DNA of 64,000 bases, from NCBI GenBank assembly GCA_027186245.1, contig CP114489.1:4037501-4101500 (forward strand), given 5' to 3'. The position numbers and the translations under genes are program-made. A model generated the notes under the pieces. The model did no database searches. It was not told the DNA's origin and saw only the letters and a list, made by a program, of their open reading frames with translations. Shown here in pieces: positions 26,221 to 37,780 of the stretch. The stretch is from Coriaria nepalensis. Lineage: Eukaryota > Streptophyta > Magnoliopsida > Cucurbitales > Coriariaceae. How positions within the stretch are numbered: position 1 is the stretch's first letter; each line of letters opens with the position of its first letter.

Positions 26221-26499
26221 TCTCCAATTAGATTAAGGTATGACTTTAGATGATTGGGACCATTGTTTTTATCTTCATGAGTGATCTAGTCTTTTTTTTC
26301 TAAGACAATTAGTTATGAACTGATAATTAATGAAGCGACAATGCAGTGAAAATGACATTATGTATTAATTAAGATCTAAATAGTGTTTAATTAGATTAGT
26401 TAGTTAGTTGTAATCAGAGACTTGGGTTGCTGAATAAGGGTTGTTAATTAACTGAACTCTTTGGATTAGAATATGAACACATCTTAAACAAGTAATGAC

Positions 26500-27056
26500 T
26501 CTATTAACACACATTTGAAACTTCATTTTATTCTCCATCAACAAACCAATTTAAGCTCACGAACTCATTGGAAATTATGAACCCATTCGAGCTCGAAAAC
26601 AAACCCACTGTATTTTGAAAACCACCAATGACTCGAATTGGTATGAAATATGAAATTACTGACATGTGAAAGGCTTTTCGACTCTTCAACTCATCATCTC
26701 ACATGTAACTCTAAGTTACTCTAAGGGGTCGAAGGGTTCTTCACAAATCGAGACCCTTCGACCCGTAGACTATCTCTAAGGGTCGTAGGCTCCTTGTAGG
26801 TTTCGACCTTTCGACCTGTCATCTCACATGTAACTTAGAGCCATTGGTGGTTTTCAAAATACAGTAGGTTTTCTGGGTAGCCGATATCTCACATGTTGAT
26901 AATTTTATATTTCATATCAATTTGAGTCATCAAGGGTTTTCAAAATACAATAAGTTTATTTTCGAGAGAATGAATTCGTAACTTCCAACGAGTTCGTAAA
27001 CTCGAATGAGTTTGTTTATGAAGAGTAAAATAAAATTTCAAAAGTACATTAATATA
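26500..27056. repeat. Long-inverted-repeat element (~560 bases)
   Basis: The arm 26500-26672 is the reverse complement, with moderate divergence, of 26886-27056. For example, caaacccactgtattttgaa at about 26600 pairs with ttcaaaatacaataagtttat at about 26938. A second copy of the ggttttcaaaatacagtagg part lies at about 26850. Internally catctcacatgtaact is directly repeated (about 26693 and 26818). It encodes no protein and fits a non-autonomous fold-back or MITE-like element. Confidence 0.8.
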
Positions 27057-27099
27057 GATGGGTGTATGAAATAACGAAAAAAAAAAAAAATTACGCGGA

Positions 27100-28020
27100 T
27101 CACTAAATTAAATATGAAAACTCGCATATTTTTAAATTTATTTTATCCGTAAACAAATGTGAGTTGCTCAAAGATATTTGATTATAACAGATAGTTTGAA
27201 TTATACAAACTATATAAACACTATACAATACGAATGTCATACGATCTACTCCCAGGAATGCCTGCCACATAATAAGTACTATAAGGGTATATGGTATTAC
27301 AGAAAAGGCTACTAAATAGCAGCTATATATGTTTATTTGATCTTACCAGGTTAAAATAAAATATAAAAATTGAAAAGAGCCTTACAACTTACGACTCGAG
27401 GATTGAGAAATACTTATGTAAGTACGATCAATGTGACATTCATTTCATTATGTGGTTGAGACATGTTATTATTTTTATATTATATTATATTATATTATAT
27501 TATTAAATTAATTAAATATTTACATAAATTCATATTTTATTTTTTTAATTAATATTTTTATATCAATAATTTATTATATTTTAATTTAAAATATATTAAT
27601 TAATACGTAATTTAAATTTAAATGATTTATTATTAAATAATTTTTAATTTTAAAAAATATTTTTACTAACAAAACTTTTTAAATCAATTTTATTTCTACC
27701 TATTTCCCTATTTCCCTATTTCACTGACCACTGCCAAACCCGAACCGTCATTATCACCGCCCTTACTTAACCATTAGCATTAACGCTCTTAAAATAAACT
27801 TTAAAATCTTTATTTAAAAATTTCATAATAATTTTAATTTTAATTTTTTTTTCAATTTTAGAACGGAACGGTAGAAGCCGCAGTGGATAATTTATCGGAC
27901 ATGAAATAATGGGTTGGGTGATAATAAAAATAATTAAATATTATTATAAATAATAATATTAATTAATTAATTAATTAAAATTATTAATTAAAATTAATTG
28001 GGATCCTATTCAAACTAGAT
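27100..28020. other. AT-rich DNA upstream of the CRF gene
   Basis: Holds a five-base microsatellite (atatt register) at about 27478-27502 and a GC-richer island near 27720-27790. This is the distal promoter region of the CRF gene. No gene seen. Confidence 0.5.
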
Positions 28021-28677
28021 TGTTCCTTCTATCTCTGTGTTACTCATTCACTCATCACTCCGGTCCCTGGATTCATCAGCCTCTTCTTCTTTCTCTGAAT
28101 CTGGTTGAGAAATATATATCGAAACTTGTTGCCGATTCAGAATATTTATTCCCTTTCAAGTAAAGCTGATATTAAAGATCTTTCTCTTCTTTTCTTCTGA
28201 AAAACTTCACGATAAAAATTTTTTTCCCTTTATTCTCTGTTTTTCCCCATCCTTTCCTCTCCGATTAACGGCTGTGGCTCAACACTTTTCTTCTCTCTCT
28301 CTTTCTCTCTCCCTCAGTCACTCAACAAGCTAGCTTTCCTGGAAATTTCTCAGACTTCACTTAGCTCTTTACCTTTTCTCTAACGTGCACTTAAAATTTC
28401 ATTAATGGTGGATTTTCTCTCTCCTTATATCTTGCTCAATCTTCTCTTCGACGTGTTATCTTTTCTTCTTTCAGCTTTAAATTCCTTCTTTTTATCATCC
28501 TCTTTATTCTCCTCGTGTGCTACTCCTACATAGCTCAGCGAATCTCACCTTGGCCCTATCTCTTCTTCTTTTTTTCCCTCTTCCTTTCTCTATTTCATTA
28601 TCTTTCTCCCACTTCGATCGCTTTCAATGCTCTAATTAACATTCAGATTCTTCCTTAAGTAAATAAAATATCATACC
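28021..28677 (+). promoter_or_regulatory. Pyrimidine-rich leader region of the CRF gene
   Basis: About 650 bases rich in CT and TTCT runs immediately precede the CRF start codon and contrast sharply with the AT-rich DNA further left. This looks like a long 5' UTR plus core promoter. No intron or long upstream frame was confirmed. Confidence 0.5.
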
Positions 28678-29589
28678 ATGAACTCCATTGCAGCTGTGCC
28701 TCCTCCTGTCAAGCTCACTGAGCACCTACACCGCATGGAGCTCATTTCCCAGCCGGAAATGAAACCGCAAATCGTCCGGATTACCGTCACCGACGCCGAC
28801 GCTACCGACTCATCCAGTGACGACGAAGAAATATTCCGAAAAACGACAAGTCGTGTCAGAGTTAAGAAATTGATTGATGAAATTATCATCCAGCCGTTAA
28901 AGTTGAAGGAATCGGAAAGAAGTACTCGCCGGAGGATTAAATCCAACAGAAAATCAACTCTCCGGCCGATGAAGAACCAGAATCAGGGCGTTAAGAAATT
29001 TCGCGGCGTGAGGCAGAGGCCATGGGGAAAATGGGCGGCGGAGATCAGAGACCCCTTCCGCCGTGAACGGCTATGGTTAGGTACCTACGACACTGCAGAG
29101 GAAGCCGCCATGGTCTACGACCAAGCTGCTATTCGATTACGTGGTCCCGACGCTCTGACTAATTTCTCTACCCCTCCGCCTCGCACGCAGATAAATTCCC
29201 CGACTTCCGTTCTCCGATGCCCCTCTCCTTTTAACGAAGAAGCCGATTTGCAAAGTAGTCCTCCCCGGAGCACTGCTGCAAATGTTAACGACTTTCCAGA
29301 ACCCCGATGTCCAGGGATGGATTCGTGCGTATCCGACAGTTTCTCCGATTTCTCGGACTACTCAAACTTTGACACCTCACTTCCGCGCGATATTTTCGAT
29401 TCTGAAACTTTTGTACCGGCACGATGCGACGATACGTGTCTGCAAGTTTGTTTCTGGAGAGATGATTACTGTGATATGCTTCTCAGTCCGGGTCAAGATA
29501 CCGGATTTGGGTTGCCTACGTGGCAGCTGGAAGATGCTTTCAAGGATTTGAACGATGTGTTCGGTTCGGATCCTATTGTTGCTCTATGA
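28678..29589 (+). CDS. CRF: Cytokinin response factor (AP2/ERF transcription factor)
   Basis: An intronless gene of 303 codons starting at ATG 28678 (context taccATGaa). The N-terminus carries the CRF domain ([10 protein letters not shown] at 14-23, then [19 protein letters not shown] at 33-51), which mediates CRF-CRF and AHP contacts in this family. A basic region follows, then one AP2/ERF domain at about 106-163 ([48 protein letters not shown]) that binds GCC-box-like DNA. SPTSVL at 174-179 is the putative MAP-kinase site found in CRFs. The acidic, aromatic C-terminus is a likely activation region. CRFs act in the nucleus downstream of cytokinin two-component signalling. Length and domain order are normal. 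Which CRF (1-6) it matches is not clear from the domains; conserved neighbours (UBC left, AG-peptide right) fit the CRF3/CRF6 regions of Arabidopsis. Confidence 0.95.
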   Translation: MNSIAAVPPPVKLTEHLHRMELISQPEMKPQIVRITVTDADATDSSSDDEEIFRKTTSRVRVKKLIDEIIIQPLKLKESERSTRRRIKSNRKSTLRPMKNQNQGVKKFRGVRQRPWGKWAAEIRDPFRRERLWLGTYDTAEEAAMVYDQAAIRLRGPDALTNFSTPPPRTQINSPTSVLRCPSPFNEEADLQSSPPRSTAANVNDFPEPRCPGMDSCVSDSFSDFSDYSNFDTSLPRDIFDSETFVPARCDDTCLQVCFWRDDYCDMLLSPGQDTGFGLPTWQLEDAFKDLNDVFGSDPIVAL

Positions 29590-30095
29590 GTCATCATATG
29601 GTATCACGCTAATTAGTTGATACCTTTTTTTATTTTTTTGGTCAATAATCAGTTGATACGTTGAGGATGGGATTATTTTTGGTCAATTTTGCGTAGGACG
29701 TAATGAAAAATTATTTGAAGAAAAAAAATAAAATGTAACTCTGGATTTTGTATATATTTATTATTTAGTAAATAATAATGTGATTATTTATTAATCTAAT
29801 TTTATGTACGCGAATATTTAACCTCTTGAAATATTTACAATGATACTTTATGAAAAGTTAAAAAACTGTTTATAATTTGAAATTCGAAATTCGAAATGAA
29901 ATACTAGTATATATTTCAAAAAAAAAAAAAAGGCAAAAAGGTTAGAAAAAGTAAAGTGGAAAAGAATATGAATTTCGAAACGTGGCGCGTTGAACGTTGA
30001 GCGTTGACCTGTCAATAAAATCATACACAGATCTCATGTATTTTTTCATAAGCAGCTCGTCATGAAATGTTCCTGTCTGAACAGCAGCAGCAGAG
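29590..30095. other. CRF 3' region
   Basis: Likely 3' UTR then AT-rich DNA. Near 29985-30012 there is a cluster gttgaacgttgagcgttgac, i.e. tandem gttga units that include a W-box-like TTGACC. Confidence 0.5.
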
Positions 30096-30101
30096 CCGAA
30101 A

Positions 30102-30420
30102 ATGAAACGGAGCATAGTTGTGCATCATATGGGAATAGAAGCCAACCTAGAGAAAGTTCAGACTATCTTGAATTCACAGGCTCCACATAATAAAAAAGCA
30201 ATTCAAAGACTCACTAAAAGAATAGTTGCCCTGATCAGATTCATGAGTAGATCCGTTGATAAATTCTTGCCTTTTGTTCAAGGCTTTGAAGGGAACAAGT
30301 AAGAAAGGATGGGCAGACGAATATGGCATGGCCTTTGAAGAACTAAGAAGTACCTTGCCAATATCCCAAGATTGAGCAAGCCAGTAGAAGGTGAAGTCTT
30401 GAAGTTTTACATAGTTGTCA
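30102..30420 (+). mobile_element. Ty3-gypsy reverse transcriptase/RNase H fragment
   Basis: The frame reads VHHMGIEANLEKVQTIL, then KKAIQRLTKRIVALIRFMSR, then SVDKFLPFVQGF. This is the segment linking gypsy reverse transcriptase to RNase H. The continuation LSKPVEGEVLKFYIVVS follows at about 30370-30425 after stops. No other part of this element lies beside it on the plus strand. Confidence 0.85.
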
Positions 30421-30499
30421 GCATTCTTCTAAACCTCAACAAGTTGTTTTTAAGCTTCAGATACTTATGCTTGTTGTTTCTCTTGCTCCAAGCGCAAAA

Positions 30500-32090
30500 G
30501 AAAAACTTCTGAGGGGTTGACTAAGAGTGAAGAAGCCTAAAGAGTCGAGGAGACGAGAATCAGCTGAAAGAAGCACAAAAAGAGTAAGTGTATCTCAAGA
30601 AACTAAAAGGAGAAGTATAAAGGACAATAAATAGGACAATACCTTCATCAGGCCAGAGGTCATTTCGTCCATCAGGTTGGACGGCTTAAGGTGAGGAATC
30701 AGATGAAGGTCTGAGGAAGATGCTAAGTGAGGAATTCTGTTGACCATATTCTTCAAAGATGTGCTAGAAATTTTAGGGAGCCGGGTCGATTTGGATTCAC
30801 CCTTTTTAGTCATAAGGGATGAAATATTCTCCGACTAAGTAGAGTAAAGTAAGGTGGACGGAGAGGCCAGCAATTGAGCACTAGTCTGGATGGAAGGAGT
30901 AATCTCAACCGAGGTATCTGTTCAGGCAGAGGTGGCTGGGACAGATAAGGCTGGAGTTGCACTCTTCCCTTTGCCCGAGCCGGACACTATTTTCCTTTTT
31001 TTGGAAGGAGAGCCCTTGACCTGCCCAATTGCCTTTCGGACTTCTTCCATTTTGGCCTTCTCCTTTTCCCATCCAGCCCTTATCCTTTCCACGACCTCAG
31101 CCATACGAGGTTCCATTTTTGCGATTAAAAAAAAAAAGAAGATCGGTTATAACAAAATAAAGAATATGCATACAAAGTGAGAAGGAATAAGTTTAGGGGT
31201 ATCCTCATGTTTAGGTAGAGAAGGAATAAGTCCCCAAGCCTTTAATCTCTCCGAAGTGACGACCACTTCAAGCCCTATTCTTATGAACTCATTACGTCTA
31301 TACGATCCCAAATCCTCATTTCATCATCGGATTGGCTAGACCTAGGAAGCCTAACACTTACAAGAAGGTATGACTATTAAAAGGGGAAGACATGACGAAG
31401 AACTAAAAATGAACCAAGCAGAAGAGTAAACTTACGTTGCTCCTTATACATAGAAGGAATAAGCTTTACTTCGGGGAACTCATACGGGGAGGTGTGCCAG
31501 TCTCCTACCATAACTAACCAACGCTAACCCCACTTTTTATTAAAGTTCGGGAGCCCTTTGATCAGACTGTTGTCGTAATGGGATACATAGAACCATCTCC
31601 TTCCATTGAACTTGAGTGTAAAAGCGTTTATGAAAACTTAAGGATTAGGATCTTGGACGGTTTTTCTCTCCAAAGTATGAAGGATCCGACCGTAGACTTC
31701 CATGAGTTGGGACCAAGCTATCCAGGAGGAATTCCCAATATTCCAAGGAGATTTTGAAAGAAATGATGGAGAGGGAATTTAAGGTCCGTGTAAAAATGCT
31801 CTTGGTATGCTAATGTTTCATGAAGGTCCTCCTTACCTATGTCAATCATGGTCTCGCCGACCCTAGGTAGCCTACGGGTAACCTCATATGGAATGTCTTT
31901 GAATGAGATGAGGTCTAGTTCATCCTCAGTAAAGAGCAATTTTACGGTGGCAACTCTCTTTGAGGGTTTATGACTGACTTTTTTCTTAGTAAGTCGGGAT
32001 GGGCTGACCTGGTCTTAGTCAAAGTTATCCTAGGGCATTTTGAATTTTCAAAGAGCTCAAATTTAAGCAAGATGGGAACGAGCAGTTCGG
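30500..32090 (-). mobile_element. Decayed gypsy-type gag region, minus strand
   Basis: From right to left on the minus strand: an N-terminal gag-like stretch (LLFTEDELDLISFKDIPYEV, RRLPRVGETMIDIGKEDLHE) at 31930-31718; a segment with FINAFTLKFNGRRWFYVSHY and LPNFNKKWG at about 31650-31520, typical of the plant putative-gypsy-type N-terminal protein; and a lysine-rich part (RIRAGWEKEKAKMEEVRKAI) at 31116-30922. Many stops break the frame. Orientation is opposite to the adjacent pol fragment, so these are two insertions or a rearranged one. Confidence 0.7.
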
Positions 32091-32902
32091 CACACTAAGT
32101 TCGAAAGTATGCGCTCGGATCACAACAATCTGGTTTAAAGGAAATGGATCAAGAATGTTTGGGTAGAAGATGTCCGGACCTAATAAAGCAATCAAGTTCG
32201 AGTGTTCCCCTAAATAAGTATAATGGCTAGTTTTAAGCCTACATATATAGTTAAATCTAGGGTTTCGCTAAGAGATGTTTGGTTTCTTAAGAATGTTCTA
32301 AGTATAGAGTTCAAACAGGGTAGGAGACAAACATTAAACCTAAAATTATCTACTGGAGTTTTGGATCAAAAGGCATAAACTTGAAAAGAAAATGAAAAGG
32401 CGTGAAGAACGCGAAGAAAATGAAGAATAGAGAGTGAAAACTTGATTTCTGGAAAATTAGTTTTGCAAGTCGAGAATGAATAGAAATGAGCACTGATATG
32501 CTAAAAAAGGAGCCTTGGGCGGAGCAACCGGATCCAGTAGAGACAAAGATAGAAAAATGGCAGAGAAATGAGAAAATGCTCAAGAGCTTTTATACAATGG
32601 TTATGGAGGAAATGCAATGGAAATAAGAATGATGGAGAAGAAAGGGAGACAATGGGTTAAATACTCAAACCCTAAGCCAATCGTACGTCACCACTTGGCA
32701 ATGATTGACATGCAATAGGAGGGGGGGAGGGCTAAGGATGGAGCTATTTATTTGAAAGGAAAGGTGAAGAGATGCAATAAGAAAAGACATATGGGTAGTT
32801 AGCACGTGGTTCAAGGTTTGAGGGCAATTTTAGCACCTTGCCGAACTTTGTTCAACCTAGTTGCTAAGGGGCTAAATTATTGGAGTTGAATTCCCTCTCT
32901 CT

Positions 32903-32919
32903 CCCCCCCCCCCCCCCCC
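32903..32919. repeat. Poly-C tract
   Basis: A run of 17 C following ctctctct, in retroelement-rich DNA. Confidence 0.8.
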
Positions 32920-32939
32920 TCCACTTTTTTCGAACAATA

Positions 32940-33560
32940 GTAAAAGGAAGACCTGAAACATCCATGTGAATTGATGTCCCATGGTTAGCTGAAATGAGTC
33001 TCGTTTATAGAATGTAGAGTCGGGGCAAGGATATGTTGACCAGGTCTAGTCGGCCTTGATGAATTGCACCAAGTCGGACATTTGCATTCCAAAAGCCCAT
33101 CTTAGGCACCTTATCAAAGACAAGTCTGTCAAGGTGGTTGGTTTATGGAGTAAGCAAGTGGGAAGCTAATTAGATAATAGTCTCCCGACATAGGTAGTGG
33201 GGAGCGAATCGCTTGACTATGTTAAGTTACCGTTAGAGAAATTGCAGGAGAATCAAGTCACTACTAGTCTGTGCCAGTCAAGTTATGCCACGTGTAAAGG
33301 CACAATTGGTATAGACCCCATTTGAAGTAGTATAAATATCTAAATCTTAAATAATTTAAGGGTATTATTATCACTATTGATTATCTAAAAACTTTATATT
33401 TTTTCAAAAGAAACAACTATTCTTTAGAAACTAACTTAATCATCGGAGGAGGTGTACCATATATAATCTCAACCTATCCTTCTTTTTCGTGTTTAGGAGT
33501 AGAAACCTGACTGAGGAGTATATTGTTATTGTCTAGACCGAATTTGAGTATCAACACACA
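32940..33560 (+). mobile_element. LTR-like fragment of a gypsy element
   Basis: Contains a TATA box-like tataaatatc at about 33330, followed by actaacttaatcatcggagg (about 33430) and a stretch ending in tatcaacaca at about 33560. This run of motifs is typical of the R-U5 part of plant gypsy LTRs. No partner LTR was found, so it may be a solo or truncated LTR; the left border is not fixed. Confidence 0.55.
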
Positions 33561-33951
33561 TAAACCTCTATCAACCATGCAAAACCGGTGTCTGCCTCTT
33601 TATTTGGGGGGCCAATCTGCCTTAAGCTTTCGAGGTGTAGATAATTGTGATAAAACAAGAAAGACCTGAACTGTTGATTCGGCAGGGAGAACTATACGGC
33701 AGCTAGCTAGACCCGTCACTTTCTTATTGATCATGGGATCGATCCAATATTTTCATGCAGGGCTTGGAGAAAGGGCTAGGGTACTGTACGGTCGTTCATT
33801 TCTAAAGAACTTAATATGAGATTAACTATGTGTGTCTCATATGCATAAAATTATTTAGATTTGAACAATCAATAAAGGCTACATGATGCATAACATACAT
33901 TAAACCCAATTCTCATAATGAATCTCATTAAGTCATACCAGTGCTCTCTTC
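33561..33951. other. Intergenic DNA
   Basis: No gene seen; the right end is presumably the 3' UTR of the minus-strand phytocyanin gene. Confidence 0.45.
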
Positions 33952-34642
33952 TCATATAAGGACAAAGAGGGAGAACCCGGCGAAAATAGTAGCGGCAGAG
34001 AACATGCCGAGTTTTGGAGAGGCGGAGGGAGCACTAACCGGGGGTGGAGCAATTACCGAAGCAGCATCCGGAGAAGACACAGGCTCACCAGAACCAACAA
34101 CAGAAAGATGGATGGTCCCATGCATTTTAGGGTGGTGGACTTTGAACGGAAGCGGGTCTAATCCGGATGTTCCCGGAGCATGACCGACTCTAATGTGGAG
34201 CTTTTGACCAAGCTCACAATGCTTTCCAATCCCACAATAGTAGTAATAATCTCCTGTTCTATGGAGTTCAATGATTGTTGGTCCAAGAAAGTACATGTTG
34301 GACAAACCATCTCTGCTGCATTCGACATACCCTTTCCTATTTACCTGCACGATGTTGTTGGATGCCGGCCTGTAAGGAAACACTGTAGGAAATTCCCTAC
34401 GTCCGAAAAATTAGAATTGTCCTAAAAAATTTAAACTAAAAAAAAAATGTCCAAAAAATTTACCCAGTTATATCACCAACACCAAAGGTTCTAGGTTTGG
34501 CCAACTCGTCGAAAAACGTCTTGTTATCAGGAATCGTCCACCCGCGTCTTCCTCCGACGATGTGCGTCAGCCCTAAAGCTGATCCAATCAGAAAGCAGCT
34601 TATCGCCACCATCATCAACAAAGCCAGATTCATCTTCCCCAT
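33952..34642 (-). CDS. Phytocyanin / early nodulin-like GPI-anchored protein
   Basis: Two exons on the minus strand, about 34642-34465 and 34382-33952, give 202 residues. The first ATG in frame is 34642 and opens a signal peptide (MGKMNLALLMMVAISCFLIG). The plastocyanin-like domain follows: HIVGGRRGW, then FGVGD, then VFPYRPASNNIVQV, then GYVECS, then YYYYCGIGKHCELGQKLHIR. The tail has a Pro/Ser/Ala-rich arabinogalactan-like stretch (IAPPPVSAPSAS) and a hydrophobic GPI-anchor signal ending at TGA 33952. Two points are odd. The first copper-ligand histidine is Asn in SNNIV, so type 1 copper binding is unlikely, as in early nodulin-like proteins. The exon junction that restores the family sequence (VGDIT/VFPY) needs a cut one base before the GT of gggtaaat; the canonical GT cut shifts the frame. 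The gene may be damaged or use an unusual site. Expected location: outer face of the plasma membrane. Confidence 0.85.
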
Positions 34643-34775
34643 TTTTCGATCTTCAGTACGAAATTCTTTTTTGCGTTCAATGCGAACGGAAAAAAGAAAC
34701 AAGAAAAAAGAAGTTCTTTCGAAACGGTATTCGAAATTCCGATGGCCCTTAAAAGAGGGCCAAATAACTACTTTT

Positions 34776-34796
34776 TGTATATATATATATACATAT
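34776..34796 (-). promoter_or_regulatory. Putative TATA region of the phytocyanin gene
   Basis: A TATATA run about 135-150 bases upstream of the ATG at 34642 on the minus strand; plausible core promoter, no direct evidence. Confidence 0.4.
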
Positions 34797-34859
34797 CAAG
34801 TTAATGACGGTATAAAAGAGTTTAAAATATTACTATTTCTATATATAGAGAAGGACGGA

Positions 34860-36046
34860 GATCAGTTTTACATCACATAAAATAAACTCACAAGCAATCT
34901 ATCCCTGGAAAATGAAAGCTGCTGTCGCCTGTTTCTGAATGAACCAACCACATGCAAAGCTAAATTTGGGATGTTGTATAAGTAACCAGACAAGCATGAA
35001 ACTGAACAAATGGGGGACTGCCTACCTGCATTTACGGAATTGCCCTTTTTTTCGGTTGGGGGGGCAGTAACAGAAAATATAAAAGATAAATTATAATTCG
35101 ATTCCTCAAATATTAAAGATATATCCATTTTAAAAAATTAAAATTGATTCACTTTTAAGTATATTATTTTATATTTACTCTAAATTATAAGTTTAATTTA
35201 ATTATTAACGATTAATATTAAATCTAAGAGTTAACCGATTACTACAAGTGAAAAACATGCAATTGATATCTATATATAATTTTCTACGAGACATAAGAAA
35301 TGAATTTAGTTTTCTTTTTTTTTTTTTTTAATATTTTTTTTTTGAATAATGTAAATTAAAAATTCTATGATAAAATGAAATTAAATGATTTTATATCAAG
35401 TAATTATGTGTTCTAAATATATTTTATACCCAAATTTAAATTTAAAGGATAATTACAATAGAAAATTATGTATAATTAACTTTTGAAAGAGTCAATAGTT
35501 ACATGTAAGGAATGTAACTGATTCCATCGATCGTAAACGGAATGAGTGTTATTTATATTTTTTAAAAAAATTTGGGTGTAAAATATACTTTGTAAAGTTT
35601 TTTTTTGTGTAAATTGTATTTAGCCTTACATTATTTTACATGCTCTTTAGGCACTAAAATCTTAAGTCTTTTAATTGTTAAAAATTGATTGATTGTGTCC
35701 TATGTAATATTGATTATTAACCATTATACTAACTTTGTAATTTAGCGCCAAATTGAATGAAATCTACGGTATAATAGATTCACTTATAATTTTAAATATC
35801 AAGAAATTTACTTAATGATAGCTCTACAAAAATATACTTATAATTCTCTAAACATTAAAGGATTTAATCCACTTTAACTGTTATGGGCTTTTTCAGAATT
35901 TTTGGGGCCTAACATGTCAGATGAAGCCCAAGCCCAAGACCAAATTTTAGTAGCCGCCCTTTCTCGAAGGCAGGATTATCCAGTGAGACTGCAAAGGGCT
36001 GAAGGGGTTTTAGAGAAAAGGGAAAAAAAGAAAGATTGAAAACCTC
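34860..36046. other. AT-rich intergenic DNA
   Basis: No gene or clear repeat. The last ~120 bases are GC-richer and are the leader of the CX9C gene. Confidence 0.5.
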
Positions 36047-37381
36047 ATGGAAGGAGAAGGTGGAGCTAAGGCTGTTTGCGGTAAGGAAGCTCTTGCTCTG
36101 CTCAACTGCGTTACAGAATCGCCTTACGATCAAGAAAAATGCCTCCTTCTATTGCATTCTCTTCGAGATTGCGTTCTCAACAAGGTAACTTTCTCCCTCA
36201 AAACTGACGCTAATTAGTTATTCCTTCTGGTTGATTCTGTATAACATTCGAATGTTTTATCTAATCTTCTATGATTTCAGAGTAATGCATGATAATTTAA
36301 TTCGTGATTTGGATCTTTCAGATAGGATTGGAATAATTGATTTGTATCGTTTTCCTTAGAGAAGTATGCTCGAAACTGAAATGGTGATGATAATGTATGA
36401 GCTTCTGCCGATGTTGATAGCTCAGGTCATATTTATTGGATTGGGGAGGATATGATAGTGATAATGATACTAGGGATTATTTATAACCATGGATGAGATT
36501 TGTTACGAATCATAATTTTCCCCTAATTATTTGCATGTTTGTCGTGTCATTTCATGAAAAACAAGTTTTAGGTCACCGTCCCTTTCGAAACAAATTTATT
36601 TCGTAATAAGATAGATGTTCCTTCTGTCATACATATTGGGATTCAGCTTAATGCGGTTTTTTCCTCCCAGTCAGTGAAATGCACTTAAGAAAGCTTGTAG
36701 TTTAAAGGACAAATGGAGAGAGAACTCTTTGTATATTGATTGAATGCATTTACTGGGTACATGAGGACCCGTATTTATACAACTTAATGAAAGAATGAAT
36801 TTACACTTGAGGACAAATTGAAATTACAGTAGAGGAACCATTCTATGATACATGATGCTAAAAGGCTCTACTCCATTCAGCCTACATGGCATTGCGTTGG
36901 ATATGGATGTTAGCATGGAATTCTTGGTAATCATACTTGTATCTCCTTATACCAATGCCTTACTACTAGAGTGGATACCTTCGGTATGAAACCCGAGAAC
37001 ATAGTCCCCAATACACCTATTTTGAAGGGAGAATGTTTATTGATTTGTGCTTATGAATCAAGATTACCTTGTTTTTCTTGCCTTAGTATGCTTGGGTTCA
37101 AACTTAGAACCACGCTGTAGAAGCTTAGCCTGTAAACACATTGCATCTTTGAAATGAATGTTGGTCTTGGGATAGTAATATTTATTCATGCTATCTTTAC
37201 CTTTCCCTCTTACCATCCAAAAAAGAAGGTAGCTTGCTCATATAATTCTTGGAAGTTATCTTGATTTCGACATGCATGTTTGCATAACAAAATCTCTCTT
37301 TGCACTCCACAGAAAGTAAAGAAGTTCTCGCTAGCTGACCAGGAGAACCAGGATCCAAAGCTGACGGGCAAGAAAGCTTAA
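36047..37381 (+). CDS. Twin CX9C (CHCH) small mitochondrial-type protein
   Basis: Two exons, 36047-36184 (46 codons, phase 0, donor AAG/gtaact) and 37313-37381 (22 codons plus TAA, acceptor ccacag), give 68 residues. Four cysteines at 11, 21, 32 and 42 form two CX9C motifs (CGKEALALLNC and CLLLLHSLRDC) joined by a ten-residue turn. This is the helix-hairpin-helix pattern of CHCH proteins, which are imported into the mitochondrial intermembrane space by the Mia40/Erv1 disulfide relay and often help assemble respiratory complexes. The second exon adds only a basic tail (KVKKFSLADQENQDPKLTGK). It resembles the plant Cox19-like CHCH group, but the exact family member is not assigned. Each exon is too short for a standard frame search, so the gene is easily missed. 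The 1.1-kb intron holds LTR-like sequence. Confidence 0.85.
36690..37020 (-). mobile_element. LTR-like insertion in the CX9C gene intron
   Basis: Read on the minus strand the stretch has a TATA-like tataaatacgggtcc near 36765-36780, followed by ctttgtatattg-type and agagttctctctcc sequence to about 36715, as in the R-U5 part of copia LTRs. The other end (near 37010) has catagtccccaat. No partner copy is present, so this would be a solo or partial LTR. Weak evidence. Confidence 0.4.
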
Positions 37382-37780
37382 TCCCATTTTGTATTGGTAG
37401 ACTTTGTTCTGTTTGGAATGCATTGTTGATATTATATGTTCCTTGATTACATTCTCGTTAGGCAAATGAGTAAAGAGGAGCTGATTTAACATCTGTTGTA
37501 AAAGTTCTCATAGGCCCTTTAATCACTATAAGAAAATATCATAATCAATCGCTCTTATCTGAGATGTTCTAGGATAAAGATAATGGAGCAAAAAGTCAAA
37601 ATGAGAACAGGATGACTGCAGTTTATTATTTTTATTTTTTTATTTTTTGCAATAAATAAATGATTAGATATCACAACAGGAAATTAGCATTAGTTCCCCA
37701 AAACCTAACTCAGGCTTCATGATTCCAGTGCTGAAACAAAATGCCATAAACATGCAATTATCCTATCAAACTCTCATTAA

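Noticed and set aside
27478..27502. CRISPR-like or regulatory meaning of the atatt repeat
   Set aside because: Simple AT microsatellite without spacers; a eukaryotic genome.
30890..31180. Plus-strand 96-codon frame
   Set aside because: It is the complement of the lysine-rich gypsy gag region on the minus strand.
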